A DNA stretch of 64,000 bases. It comes from JAEXNA01 sp037968995. Lineage in GTDB: Bacteria > Vulcanimicrobiota > Xenobia > Xenobiales > JADMJV01. Every line of letters starts with the position of its first letter. The first letter of the stretch is position 1. Location: positions 1-64,000 of the forward strand of contig JBBKWP010000266.1 of assembly GCA_037968995.1 (NCBI GenBank). The letters run 5' to 3'. A program made the translations under genes and the position numbers. This document shows, piece by piece, positions 8,601 to 16,097 of the stretch. Below the pieces are notes generated by a model. The model did not search any database. It was not told the origin of the DNA and saw only the letters and a program-made list of their open reading frames with translations.

Positions 8601-9101
8601 ATGACAAACCTTACTCGGCGCAATGCTGTGTTGGCTGCTGCCGTAGGCGCGGCCGTCCTAGCTGTTCCCGCTATGGCGAAAACCAAAGACACGCAACCTG
8701 ACCCCTCCGTGGAGGTCTTGAGAGCTCTCTTAAAAGCTCACGATCAAGCCTTCACCGACCACGACATGAAAGGTCTTTTGGCGACCCTTTCGCCGGAATG
8801 CGTGTTGATGGGAACCTCTCCCGGAGAACTGTGGGTGGGGCACGATGAGCTCACGGAAGCCTACAAGCACTTTTTCGCCGATTTCGACAAAGGGAAGCAA
8901 AACTTTGAGCATCTTTGGTACGACGGAAATGTGGGACCGGCCGGGGCTTGGTTGATGACCACTTCCAAGGTGACCCTCACCAAGGGTAAAAAATCTTCGG
9001 AATTTGGCCTCAACCTGTCGCTCACTTGCGAAAAGCACGACGACAAATGGCTCATTCGGGCCATGCATTTTTCCAACCCGACCGCCTCAACGAAAGCCTA
9101 G
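8601..9101 (+). CDS. SnoaL/NTF2-like protein with Tat-like signal
   Basis: A 166-residue protein starting with LTRRNAVLAAAVGAAVLAVPAMA, a twin-arginine signal followed by a hydrophobic stretch and a plausible AMA cleavage site. The mature part is an NTF2-like cone fold of the SnoaL type: ALLKAHDQAFTDHDMKGLLATLSPECVLMGTSPGELWVGHDELTEAY, then conserved KWLIRAMHFS. Such proteins bind small hydrophobic molecules or act as isomerases or dimerising scaffolds; the active-site identity is not clear. The gene ends 9 bases before the W-L-N repeat peptide gene and is surely cotranscribed with it, with both products carrying TRRN Tat signals. The start has TAGGAGTCCC upstream. A related exported protein is at 35670. 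Confidence 0.8.
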   Translation: MTNLTRRNAVLAAAVGAAVLAVPAMAKTKDTQPDPSVEVLRALLKAHDQAFTDHDMKGLLATLSPECVLMGTSPGELWVGHDELTEAYKHFFADFDKGKQNFEHLWYDGNVGPAGAWLMTTSKVTLTKGKKSSEFGLNLSLTCEKHDDKWLIRAMHFSNPTASTKA

Positions 9102-9110
9102 GAGACCGTC

Positions 9111-9377
9111 ATGAGCGAAGACCAAGAAAAAATAACTCGACGCAATTTCCTGCAGGGAGCCAAAGGATGGTCCGCTGCGGTGGTGGCCCTGGCCTTGACT
9201 CAGGGAGCGACTTCTAGTGAGGCCGAACCTACCTTTGGAGGCGGTTGGCTCAATAGACGAGGCGGTGGCGGTGGTTGGTTGAATAACCGTGGCGGCGGCG
9301 GCGGATGGCTCAATAATCGCGGCGGCGGCGGTTGGCTCAACAACCGTGGCGGTGGCGGTTGGCTCAATCGGCGCTGA
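9111..9377 (+). CDS. Tat-signal peptide with five Gly-spaced W-L-N repeats, probable cyclophane RiPP precursor
   Basis: An 88-residue product. Residues 1-39 form a leader with a textbook twin-arginine motif (TRRNFLQGAKG) and a hydrophobic stretch. Residues 43-88 are almost only five units of W-L-N-(N/R)-R separated by three to five Gly, with Trp at 46, 56, 66, 75 and 84. Aromatic-X-Asn in Gly-rich repeats is the substrate pattern of three-residue cyclophane-forming radical SAM enzymes (GrrA/OscA-like triceptides), where Trp is joined to the Asn beta-carbon; that is family knowledge, and modification here is inference. It follows the NTF2-like gene by 9 bases. No maturase is adjacent; the nearest radical SAM enzyme is at 16879. 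The last 14 bases overlap the end of the convergent glycosyltransferase gene. An unmodified structural Gly-rich protein is the alternative. Confidence 0.75.
   Translation: MSEDQEKITRRNFLQGAKGWSAAVVALALTQGATSSEAEPTFGGGWLNRRGGGGGWLNNRGGGGGWLNNRGGGGWLNNRGGGGWLNRR
9237..9374 (+). repeat. Tandem in-frame repeats encoding Gly-rich W-L-N units
   Basis: Five copies of a 27-30 base unit of the form GGCGG(T/C)GGC...TGGCT(C/T)AA(T/C)...CG(C/T). The copies differ mostly at third codon positions while the peptide stays constant, which points to selection on the protein and not to a very recent DNA slippage event. Confidence 0.85.
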
Positions 9378-10380
9378 TCGAACTAGTTCCTAAGGACTTC
9401 TCGACCTCTTGTTCCACGATGTAGCGGGGGCGACGTCGAGATTCGTCTAGTGCCCGCCACAGATATTCTCCGAGGACGCCCATCATCAGCATCTGGGCCG
9501 CGCCCATAAAAAGGATGACCACCATCAAGGAGGACCAGCCTTCCGGGGCGGCCCCAGATGTGAAGGCGCTGTAAATCACCACGATGGAATAGACAAAGCC
9601 CGCGCAGCCAACCAGGACTCCGAGGTAAGACATGAGCCTCACCGGCGCGTAGGTAAAAGAGGTCACGCTGTCGGCCACGAGTTTCAGTTTCTTTTCGAGC
9701 GTCCATCCCGTCGTGCCGTGTAAGCGGGCTTCTTTATCGTATTCAATGGAGCCGTGGGAGAATCCGATCCAGCTGAGCAATGCTAGGACGCTTACGTTTT
9801 GCTCTTGATATCGCGTCACCGCGTTGACAGCGCATCGGTCCAAAAGGAAGAAGTCCGCTCCACTGTCCGGCATATTCCTGATTCCGACAAAGCTTCTCAT
9901 TAACCAGTAGTACAAGCGTGAGAAAGCGAGCGTGGAAGTGCCTTCGCCCCTGCGTTCTCGTCGCACCGCCCAGACGACGCTGCAGCCTTCTCTCCACTCT
10001 TCGAGGAGCGCGGGGATGGTTTCCGGAGGGTCCTGACAGTCTCCAGCCAAGACGACCGCACAGCGACCTTTGGCTTGGTCGAATCCACACATCAGAGCGG
10101 TGTGCGAACCGCTGTTGCGGGCTAAGCGAAACCCTCGAATCCTTTCGGGCGTTTCTTTCTGGGCCAGTTCCCGTATAACATCGAAGCTTCGGTCCGTTGA
10201 GCGGTCGTCAACCAAGACCCATTCCCAGTCGACTTCGAGGTCTTGAAAGACGGCCTTCAGGCGGCTTAAAAGGACGGGTAGATTCTCTGCTTCGTTGAAG
10301 ACCGGGGTGATAACTGACACAGTAAAACCGGAAACGATTCGGGGATTTTCAAGAGTCGGTTTATTCGGGGGTGTGGACAT
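9364..10380 (-). CDS. Family 2 glycosyltransferase of the GtrB/DPM1-like membrane type
   Basis: A 338-residue protein. The N-terminal GT2 domain begins FTVSVITPVFNEAENLPVLLSRL, with the nucleotide-sugar site VDWEWVLVDDRSTDRSFDVI and the DxD-like CAVVLAGDCQDPPETIP. Two transmembrane helices follow (residues 245-268 and 280-305), as in GtrB or ArnC-like enzymes that pass a sugar from a nucleotide to polyprenyl phosphate at the inner face of the membrane. It is the last of seven overlapping minus-strand genes for amino-sugar synthesis, so it probably loads that sugar on a lipid carrier. Its ATG overlaps the upstream acyltransferase gene by 20 bases, and its 3' end runs 14 bases into the convergent repeat-peptide gene. 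Confidence 0.88.
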   Translation of the reverse strand: MSTPPNKPTLENPRIVSGFTVSVITPVFNEAENLPVLLSRLKAVFQDLEVDWEWVLVDDRSTDRSFDVIRELAQKETPERIRGFRLARNSGSHTALMCGFDQAKGRCAVVLAGDCQDPPETIPALLEEWREGCSVVWAVRRERRGEGTSTLAFSRLYYWLMRSFVGIRNMPDSGADFFLLDRCAVNAVTRYQEQNVSVLALLSWIGFSHGSIEYDKEARLHGTTGWTLEKKLKLVADSVTSFTYAPVRLMSYLGVLVGCAGFVYSIVVIYSAFTSGAAPEGWSSLMVVILFMGAAQMLMMGVLGEYLWRALDESRRRPRYIVEQEVEKSLGTSSISAD

Positions 10381-11080
10381 TCATCTCTCCATCGTCCTTT
10401 CGGCTCTTCACGAAACGCGCTGGAACTCCCGCGACCACCGCGTAGTCGGGGACGTCTTTGATGACAACGGCGCCCGCACCCACGATAGCTCCACGTCCGA
10501 CGGTGACTCCGGGAAGAATGATGGCTCCTGTTCCAATGTCTGCGCCGGCTTTGATGCGAACCGGTTTGATGACAAGATCGGTCGCGATAATGGGAATGTC
10601 TCTGGGAAAGGCCGTGTGGGTCGAACCCAAAACCTTAGCCCCTGGGCCCCACCCCACGTCTTCTTCGATGATCAGGTCTCTCGCGTCGAAGTACGACTGG
10701 GGCCCGATCCAGCATCTCGCACCGATGGAGAACGATCCGTCGAATCGGCCCTGGATAAAGGTGGACGTTCCCAGGAAGACCCCGCTCCCGATGACAAAAG
10801 TTTCGGGGTGCGAAAAGCCTACCAAAGGCTCCACACGCACCCCCTCGCCGAAATTCTTCGCCATGGCACGCAATAAGATCCGGCGCATTCGAATGTCCAA
10901 TGGGGTTTGGCCGGTCTGAAATCTAGCGTAGGTCGCTAGAAGCTCGGCTGGGCTCTGCTCGTCTCTCAACTGTCGGGCAAAACCTTGTTCGAACTCGGGG
11001 TCGGGTGTTATAGGCAGTTTCCCATGCACGGCCGCTACTCGTCGATTGCCGGAATCCGGGAACGGGGTTTCAGAGCTCAA
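10361..11080 (-). CDS. Hexapeptide-repeat acyltransferase (WbbJ/maltose acetyltransferase-like)
   Basis: A 239-residue left-handed beta-helix acyltransferase. Repeats run from about residue 95 (FVIGSGVFLGTSTFIQG) through IGARCWIGPQSYFDARDLIIEEDVGWGPGAKVLGSTHT to VGRGAIVGAGAVVIKDVPDYAVVAGVPARFV, with the H of GSTHT in the usual active-site position of this group. The N-terminal 90 residues are helical, as in maltose/galactoside acetyltransferases. The TTG start is fixed by a perfect AGGAGG five bases upstream. It overlaps the dehydrogenase gene before it by 11 bases and the glycosyltransferase after it by 20. It likely O- or N-acylates the sugar made by this operon. Confidence 0.85.
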   Translation of the reverse strand: MSSETPFPDSGNRRVAAVHGKLPITPDPEFEQGFARQLRDEQSPAELLATYARFQTGQTPLDIRMRRILLRAMAKNFGEGVRVEPLVGFSHPETFVIGSGVFLGTSTFIQGRFDGSFSIGARCWIGPQSYFDARDLIIEEDVGWGPGAKVLGSTHTAFPRDIPIIATDLVIKPVRIKAGADIGTGAIILPGVTVGRGAIVGAGAVVIKDVPDYAVVAGVPARFVKSRKDDGEMNVHTPE

Positions 11081-12092
11081 TGAGTCCTCCTCGCAACTGC
11101 AGAGAACGCTCTGAGGCTTCTAAGATTTTCACAACTTTCAAACCGGCTCTGCCGTCGGTCATGGAGGGGGACCCCTTCTTGATACAATGGATAAAGTGAT
11201 TCGCCTCGGTCAAGAGAGCCTCTGTCAATTCGACCTTTGGAGAGTGCATATCCCCGGTGCGGTAGCTCACCTTCAGTAGGTAAATGTCTTCCTCCGACTC
11301 GGTGGTCTCGACGCCTTTGTCGTAGATCTTGACGGATTCCGAAGGCGAGAGGTCGTCGAAAACAATCATTTTTTTACTACCGCCAATGAGGGTTCGACGG
11401 AGTTTGACGGGGGCTAACCAGTTCACGTTGATGTGAGCGATCAAAGGAGCGTCGTAGAAGACCGTGAGAAAGGCAGTGTTCTCGGGCTGCCCTGGAACGT
11501 GACTGATGCCTGTCGCGCTCACCGCGCGCGGCTCCTTATCGGAGATAGCGCCGAGAATGCTCAGATCGTGGACGGCGAGGTCCCACAGGACATTCACATC
11601 GTGTTGGAAGAGCCCAAGATTGACCCGAGTGGAGTCGTAATACAGCAGGTCACCAATGGCCCCGGAATCGATCTCTTCCTTGATCTTCGTGACGGCGCTC
11701 GTGTAGACGAAGGTGTGATCGACGTGGAGGATAAGGTTTTTGGAATCGGCGAGTTCGATGAGTTCCTCACATTGGGCCACGTTCGCCGCCATAGGCTTTT
11801 CCACGAAAACGTGTTTGCCGGCTTGGAGCGCGGCTTTGGCCAAGGGAAAGTGGCTCGCCACGGGCGTGGCGATGGCGACGGCATCAACGTCGGTCGCGGA
11901 GAACAGTTCCTCGGAGCGTCCCGTAGTTTTCAACCCAGGGTAGCTTTCGACAGCGCGATGTCGCTGTTTCTCTTCCGGGTCACAAACCATTGTGACTTTC
12001 GAATTCGCGGCCCGCATAAAGTTTCGAACCAAATTTGGTCCCCAGTAGCCGTAGCCCACCACGCCGATATTGATGATGTTGCTCAACTCCAA
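11070..12092 (-). CDS. Gfo/Idh/MocA-family nucleotide-sugar dehydrogenase (WbpB/WlbA-like)
   Basis: A 340-residue NAD-dependent dehydrogenase. The Rossmann part starts INIGVVGYGYWGPNLVRNF, then VDAVAIATPVASHF, and EKPMAANVAQC carries the conserved EKP motif. The C-terminal substrate domain has HVDHTFVYTSAVTKIK and LWDLAVHDLSIL with the active-site HD. This arrangement fits enzymes that oxidise position 3 of UDP-sugar uronates before transamination, as WbpB/WlbA do. It lies directly after a WbpD-like acetyltransferase and a WbpE-like aminotransferase, which supports the role. The start is TTG at 12092, overlapping the upstream gene by 10 bases; no ATG is available near this point. The full WbpA and WbpI steps are not encoded in the window. 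Confidence 0.85.
   Translation of the reverse strand: MELSNIINIGVVGYGYWGPNLVRNFMRAANSKVTMVCDPEEKQRHRAVESYPGLKTTGRSEELFSATDVDAVAIATPVASHFPLAKAALQAGKHVFVEKPMAANVAQCEELIELADSKNLILHVDHTFVYTSAVTKIKEEIDSGAIGDLLYYDSTRVNLGLFQHDVNVLWDLAVHDLSILGAISDKEPRAVSATGISHVPGQPENTAFLTVFYDAPLIAHINVNWLAPVKLRRTLIGGSKKMIVFDDLSPSESVKIYDKGVETTESEEDIYLLKVSYRTGDMHSPKVELTEALLTEANHFIHCIKKGSPSMTDGRAGLKVVKILEASERSLQLRGGLIEL
11086..11091 (-). promoter_or_regulatory. Consensus ribosome binding site that fixes a TTG start
   Basis: On the minus strand this is AGGAGG, five bases before the TTG at 11080 that opens the acyltransferase gene. It lies inside the 3' end of the dehydrogenase gene, which shows that the downstream cistron has its own initiation signal. 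Confidence 0.7.
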
Positions 12093-12571
12093 CTCTCTTT
12101 CTCTCGTACATCCCCGACGACTTGGGCCGGAACGCCGGCCACAATGGCGTAATCAGGGACATTCTTCGACACCAACGCTCCCGCGCCGATGAGCGAATTC
12201 TCCCCTAAGGTCACGCCCGCGAGGATCGTCGCGTTGCTGCCGATGGCCGCCCTCTTCTTTACCAGTGTGGGAACCATGGTCCAGTCGTCGGCGCCCTTCA
12301 CTGATCCGTCAAGATTCGTGCTGCGAGGAAAACGGTCATTGGTGAACATCACGCCGTGTCCCACGAAGACTTCGTCTTCCAGGGTGACTCCCTCACACAA
12401 AAAGCTGTGGGACGAAACCTTACAACGGGCTCCGATTTTGACTCCGCCTTGTACCTCCACGAACGTACCGATCATCGTTTCGTCGCCGATCTCGCAGCGG
12501 TACAGGTTGACAAGGTCTGGGTGGTGGATTCTCACATCCTTACCCAGCTTGACAGAATCCGCGATGGGCAT
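12083..12571 (-). CDS. Sugar N-acyltransferase, WbpD/FdtC-like hexapeptide protein
   Basis: A 162-residue hexapeptide-repeat protein: LGKDVRIHHPDLVNLYRCEIGDETMIGTFVEVQ, then VSSHSFLCEGVTLEDEVFVGHGVMFTNDRFPRS, RAAIGSNATILAGVTLGENSLIGAGALVSKNVPDYAIVAGVPAQ. The FTNDRFPR and IGSNATI blocks are shared with WbpD- and FdtC-type enzymes that acetylate a 3- or 4-amino group on a nucleotide sugar. The open frame continues upstream to 12955, but that part is the antisense-like shadow of the aminotransferase gene; the ATG at 12571 has GGGAG seven bases before it and lies two bases after the aminotransferase stop, so it is the start. This is the second WbpD-like gene of the window (the other is at 698). 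Confidence 0.88.
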   Translation of the reverse strand: MPIADSVKLGKDVRIHHPDLVNLYRCEIGDETMIGTFVEVQGGVKIGARCKVSSHSFLCEGVTLEDEVFVGHGVMFTNDRFPRSTNLDGSVKGADDWTMVPTLVKKRAAIGSNATILAGVTLGENSLIGAGALVSKNVPDYAIVAGVPAQVVGDVREKESWS

Positions 12572-12573
12572 TC

Positions 12574-13698
12574 TTAGGCTCCCTTCCCACTGGCTAGGAC
12601 GGCCTTTTTCAAGGTTTCCGCGACATAGTCCATCTGGCTTTTGGTCAACTCGGGACAAAGAGGCAAACTGAGGATCCGCTGGGCCGCCGCTTCGGTGTGA
12701 GGGAGAGCGCCGGCCGTGTATCCGAGTTCTTGGAAAACTGGTTGCAGATGGAGCGGAATGGGATAGTGAATCCCGGCCCCTACTCCGGCAGAATGCAGGT
12801 GCGCGACAACGGTGTCTCGGTGCTCTGGAACTTGGACAACGTAAAGGTGGTACACGTGTTTCGCGGCGGGGTCTTCGAGAGGGAGAACGAGGCCCGGAAT
12901 GCCTTGGAGAATCTGCTGATAATACTTGGCGTTCTCTCGTCGTTGTTGGGTCCACTCCTCGAGAAAGCGGAGCTTTATGCTCAAGATTCCGGCCTGGAGC
13001 GCGTCGAGTCGGGAGTTGAGGCCGAGTTCAGTGTGAACGTATTTTGTCTCACTTCCGTGATTGAGCATGAGCCGGAGTCGTCGCGCCAACTCTTTGTCGT
13101 CGGTGATGATGGCTCCAGCATCTCCGGCGGCACCGAGATTTTTGCCGGGGTAGAAGCTGAAACAGCCTACCTCGCCCCAGGTCCCTACAGGTTTTCCCTG
13201 CCAGGTCGCTCCATGGGCTTGGGCGCAATCCTCGATGAGCAGTAAGCCGTGTGTGTCGGCCAACGATTTGAGTCGGTCCAACGGCGCGGCCTGACCGTAG
13301 AGGTGCACGGCAACGATCGCTTTGGTTTTAGAGGTCAGCGCCTCGCGCACGCGATCAAAATCGAGCAGGTACGTCTTAGGATCGATGTCCACGAAGACCG
13401 GTCGGATTCCAAGTTGGACTAGGGGACTGACGGTAGCGATGAAGGTGTGTGCGGGCACGATGACCTCGTCGCCTCGCTCTAAGCCCAGGGCTCGATAAAC
13501 GAGCATCAACGCGTCGGTGCCGTTGGCTACACCGATGGCGTTTGAGGCCTTGCAAAAATCCGCGAAGCTCCGCTCGAATTCCTCGACGTGACGCCCCATG
13601 ATAAACTCGGTATGAGCGAAGATGTCGCTAAGCTTTTGGAAGATTTCGGGCTGCAGTTTCGCGAATTGCGCCTGCAGATTAACGAGGGGTACTTGCAC
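12574..13698 (-). CDS. DegT/DnrJ/EryC1 aminotransferase (WbpE/WlbC-like)
   Basis: A 374-residue PLP-dependent sugar aminotransferase. Key parts are GVANGTDALMLVYRALGL, VIVPAHTFIATVSPLVQLGIRPVFVDID, LLIEDCAQAHGA, and CFSFYPGKNLGAAGDAGAI with the PLP-binding Lys in the SFYPGKNLG motif. This last motif is typical for the subgroup that makes 3-amino or 4-amino nucleotide sugars using glutamate. With the following WbpD-like and WbpB-like genes it forms the oxidise-transaminate-acetylate series known from UDP-2,3-diacetamido-uronic acid synthesis. GTG start; it overlaps the end of the other aminotransferase gene by 20 bases. Confidence 0.9.
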   Translation of the reverse strand: MQVPLVNLQAQFAKLQPEIFQKLSDIFAHTEFIMGRHVEEFERSFADFCKASNAIGVANGTDALMLVYRALGLERGDEVIVPAHTFIATVSPLVQLGIRPVFVDIDPKTYLLDFDRVREALTSKTKAIVAVHLYGQAAPLDRLKSLADTHGLLLIEDCAQAHGATWQGKPVGTWGEVGCFSFYPGKNLGAAGDAGAIITDDKELARRLRLMLNHGSETKYVHTELGLNSRLDALQAGILSIKLRFLEEWTQQRRENAKYYQQILQGIPGLVLPLEDPAAKHVYHLYVVQVPEHRDTVVAHLHSAGVGAGIHYPIPLHLQPVFQELGYTAGALPHTEAAAQRILSLPLCPELTKSQMDYVAETLKKAVLASGKGA

Positions 13699-14914
13699 GG
13701 TTCATCTCACCTTCGTCCATCGAGATCTGCAGAGCGATCTTGAGCGCACTGACCACTCTGTCCTGTTGGGCCTCCGACATGCCGGGGAACAGCGGAAGCG
13801 CGATACTGAGATCCTGAGCCTGCTCGCTGCGGCTGAGTCGTCGACAACTTCTCGGCTCGCAGGTGCAACCGCCGACCGAGGAGCACATCCAATTCGCCTC
13901 CTCGTAGGCCGGCTCACGATGCGCACACATGATGCCTCTGCGGGTGGAAATTCCTTGCTCTAGAAGCTGTTGCATCACGTCATATTGAGGCGTTTCGGAC
14001 GAGAGTAACGTCACCATATACGTTTGCCAGTTCGAGCGGGCCCAGGTGGGCTCGACCGGTCTAGAAAGCTGACTGACATCGGCTAAAAGTTCTTGATACC
14101 GATGGGCGAGTTTCCTGCGCTCTTCGATCAGACTGTCGAGACGGCCAAGTTGAACACTGCCGATGGCGGCCTGAATGTCAGTCATTCGATAGTTGTAGCC
14201 AACTTCGGAGTACTCTTCGAACACCACGCGTTGGGACCCGTGCCGTACGACGTCGGAAATGTTCATCCCGTGCTGGCGCCAGAGTCGAAATTTAGCATCC
14301 CACTCTGGACTGTTGGTCGTCAGCATCCCTCCATCGCCTGTCGTTATCACTTTTCTGGGATGAAACGAAAAGCAGGCCACGTCGCCGTGAGGTCTACCGA
14401 TTTTTTCCCAGCCGTGGCCCATCTGGATCGCACTGCCGATGGCGCAGGCGGCATCTTCCACGACAGGGAGTCCGGCCTCGTTGGCGATCTCCAAAATGGC
14501 CTCCATAGCGGCCGGCATCCCCACTTGATGAACCACGAGAATCGCTTTGGTGGCGCTGGAGATAGCCTCTTTCACCTTCGCGGGGTCCATATTGAAACCG
14601 TTTTCTTCGATATCGACAAAGACAGGAGTGGCTCCGCAATAAAGAATGCTGTTGGCGCTGGCGATGAAGGAATGAGAGGGCGCGATGACCTGATCGCCCG
14701 ACTGGACCCCCACCGCCTTAAGCGCCAGATGGAGAGCGACCGTACAGTTGGAGACGGCGACGGCAAATCGAGAGCCGACATAGTTCGCGAAGTCTTTTTC
14801 AAACTGGGCAACTTTCGGACCCTGAGTGACCCAACCACTTAGGATCGTCTCTTCCGCGGCGGCGGCTTCTTCAGGGCCTAAGGTGGGCCGTGCTATAGGG
14901 ATCTGATCGCTCAA
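13679..14914 (-). CDS. DegT/DnrJ/EryC1 aminotransferase with a four-Cys insertion
   Basis: A 411-residue sugar aminotransferase with all core motifs: AVSNCTVALHLALKAVGV, VIAPSHSFIASANSILYCGATPVFVDIE, VVEDAACAIGS, and CFSFHPRKVITTGDGGML with the PLP lysine. This subgroup includes perosamine synthase-like and LegC-like enzymes. About 80 residues before the end, between REPAYEEAN and SEQAQDLSIALPLFP, there is an insertion WMCSSVGGCTCEPRSC holding four Cys, which could bind a metal or form disulfides. The TTG start shares four bases (TTGA) with the stop of the epimerase gene. It is the second gene of the seven-gene operon and probably acts on the product of the epimerase/dehydratase. Confidence 0.87.
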   Translation of the reverse strand: MSDQIPIARPTLGPEEAAAAEETILSGWVTQGPKVAQFEKDFANYVGSRFAVAVSNCTVALHLALKAVGVQSGDQVIAPSHSFIASANSILYCGATPVFVDIEENGFNMDPAKVKEAISSATKAILVVHQVGMPAAMEAILEIANEAGLPVVEDAACAIGSAIQMGHGWEKIGRPHGDVACFSFHPRKVITTGDGGMLTTNSPEWDAKFRLWRQHGMNISDVVRHGSQRVVFEEYSEVGYNYRMTDIQAAIGSVQLGRLDSLIEERRKLAHRYQELLADVSQLSRPVEPTWARSNWQTYMVTLLSSETPQYDVMQQLLEQGISTRRGIMCAHREPAYEEANWMCSSVGGCTCEPRSCRRLSRSEQAQDLSIALPLFPGMSEAQQDRVVSALKIALQISMDEGEMNRASTPR

Positions 14915-15903
14915 TGCTTACTGAGTTCCCAGTTTTTCTCGACTTCATCGGCCAGCATCTGCTCGGGTGTTCGCTCTTGCGAAGCGTACCAGGCCAAGAG
15001 TTCAGTCAAGCCCTGCTTAAAACTCATTCGCGCTCGAAATCCGAGCATCTCGTACGCCTTGCTGGAGTCGGCGTAGAGTCGCAAGACATCTCCGGGTCGA
15101 GAGTCCACATGGCTGACTTTCGCCTCCGGTTTTCCGGTGACGTCCTTGGCGAGGTCGGCGAGTTCGTTGATCGAAACTTCGTGTCCTGAGCCTATATTCA
15201 TCGTTTGCCCGACCGCTTGGTCGCACTGACCGGCCAACAGAATCCCTCGGGCGGTGTCGCTGACGTGAGTAAAATCTCGCGTCTGCTTTCCGTCCCCGAA
15301 GATGATCAACTCTTTGCCCACCTGAAGCCGCAGAAGAAATTTCGGAATGACCTCACCGGAATCTCCCTCGTGGTGAGACCTTGGACCGTAGGAGTTGAAG
15401 GGACGAACCATCACCGTGGGATAGCCGTAAGTTTCCCAAAAGGCACGGCTGTAGCACTCGCCGGCCAGCTTGGACGCCCCATACACAGTTAAGGGGAAGG
15501 TGGGGTGGTTCTCGGTCATAGGACCGTACTGAGCGGTCCCGTAGACCTCGCTGCTGGAGACATAGACGAACCGACCCACCGCGCCATCTTTGGCGGCGAT
15601 GAGAAGTTGGAGGGTAGCCTCCGCGTTCACTTGGTGGTTCTCCAAAGGGGAGTGGATGGAATGTCTAACTCCGAGGCAGGCGAGATGATAGATGATATCC
15701 ACATCTTGGACGAGCGCTTTGAGACCTTCAGAGCGAATATCGCGGACTTCTAAGCGACACTCGACATCGCGAAGATTTTCCGCACTTCCGTTGGTCAGAT
15801 TGTCCACGACAAGGACTTCGGCACCTAGGGCCGCGAGTTGCCGCACCAATTCCGATCCGATGAAACCGGCTCCACCTGTCACCATCACTCGTTGACCTTG
15901 CAT
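14911..15903 (-). CDS. NAD-dependent nucleotide-sugar epimerase/dehydratase (extended SDR)
   Basis: A 330-residue extended short-chain dehydrogenase. It opens with the Rossmann motif VMVTGGAGFIGSELV, has the catalytic Ser in YVSSSEVYG and the catalytic Tyr-Lys in TVYGASKLAGE, followed by VMVRPFNSYGPRSHHEGDSGEVIPKFL, typical of UDP-glucose 4-epimerase/UDP-GlcNAc 4,6-dehydratase relatives. C-terminal FTHVSDTARGI and RPGDVLRLYADSSKA agree. It is the first gene of the seven-gene glycan operon and diverges from the Cys-cluster gene at 16098 over about 190 bases. Which hydroxyl is changed cannot be said; 4-epimerisation or 4,6-dehydration of a UDP-sugar is most likely, feeding the aminotransferase that follows. 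Confidence 0.87.
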   Translation of the reverse strand: MQGQRVMVTGGAGFIGSELVRQLAALGAEVLVVDNLTNGSAENLRDVECRLEVRDIRSEGLKALVQDVDIIYHLACLGVRHSIHSPLENHQVNAEATLQLLIAAKDGAVGRFVYVSSSEVYGTAQYGPMTENHPTFPLTVYGASKLAGECYSRAFWETYGYPTVMVRPFNSYGPRSHHEGDSGEVIPKFLLRLQVGKELIIFGDGKQTRDFTHVSDTARGILLAGQCDQAVGQTMNIGSGHEVSINELADLAKDVTGKPEAKVSHVDSRPGDVLRLYADSSKAYEMLGFRARMSFKQGLTELLAWYASQERTPEQMLADEVEKNWELSKH

Positions 15904-16097
15904 GTGCGGAACACCCCTAGTGGTCTGACTGAAGAGTCGATCCGATCGCCTCTCCTCGACGAGGTCACTTCTTAGAAGAACCTTAATCTCCTCGCCGCCG
16001 CGCCGGCCACACCCACGGGAGGAGTATAGGAGTCAAGACCAAAGAATTTTCAAGATGACCATGCATTCCCACCGAAGAAACCTACGAGACCTTGACA

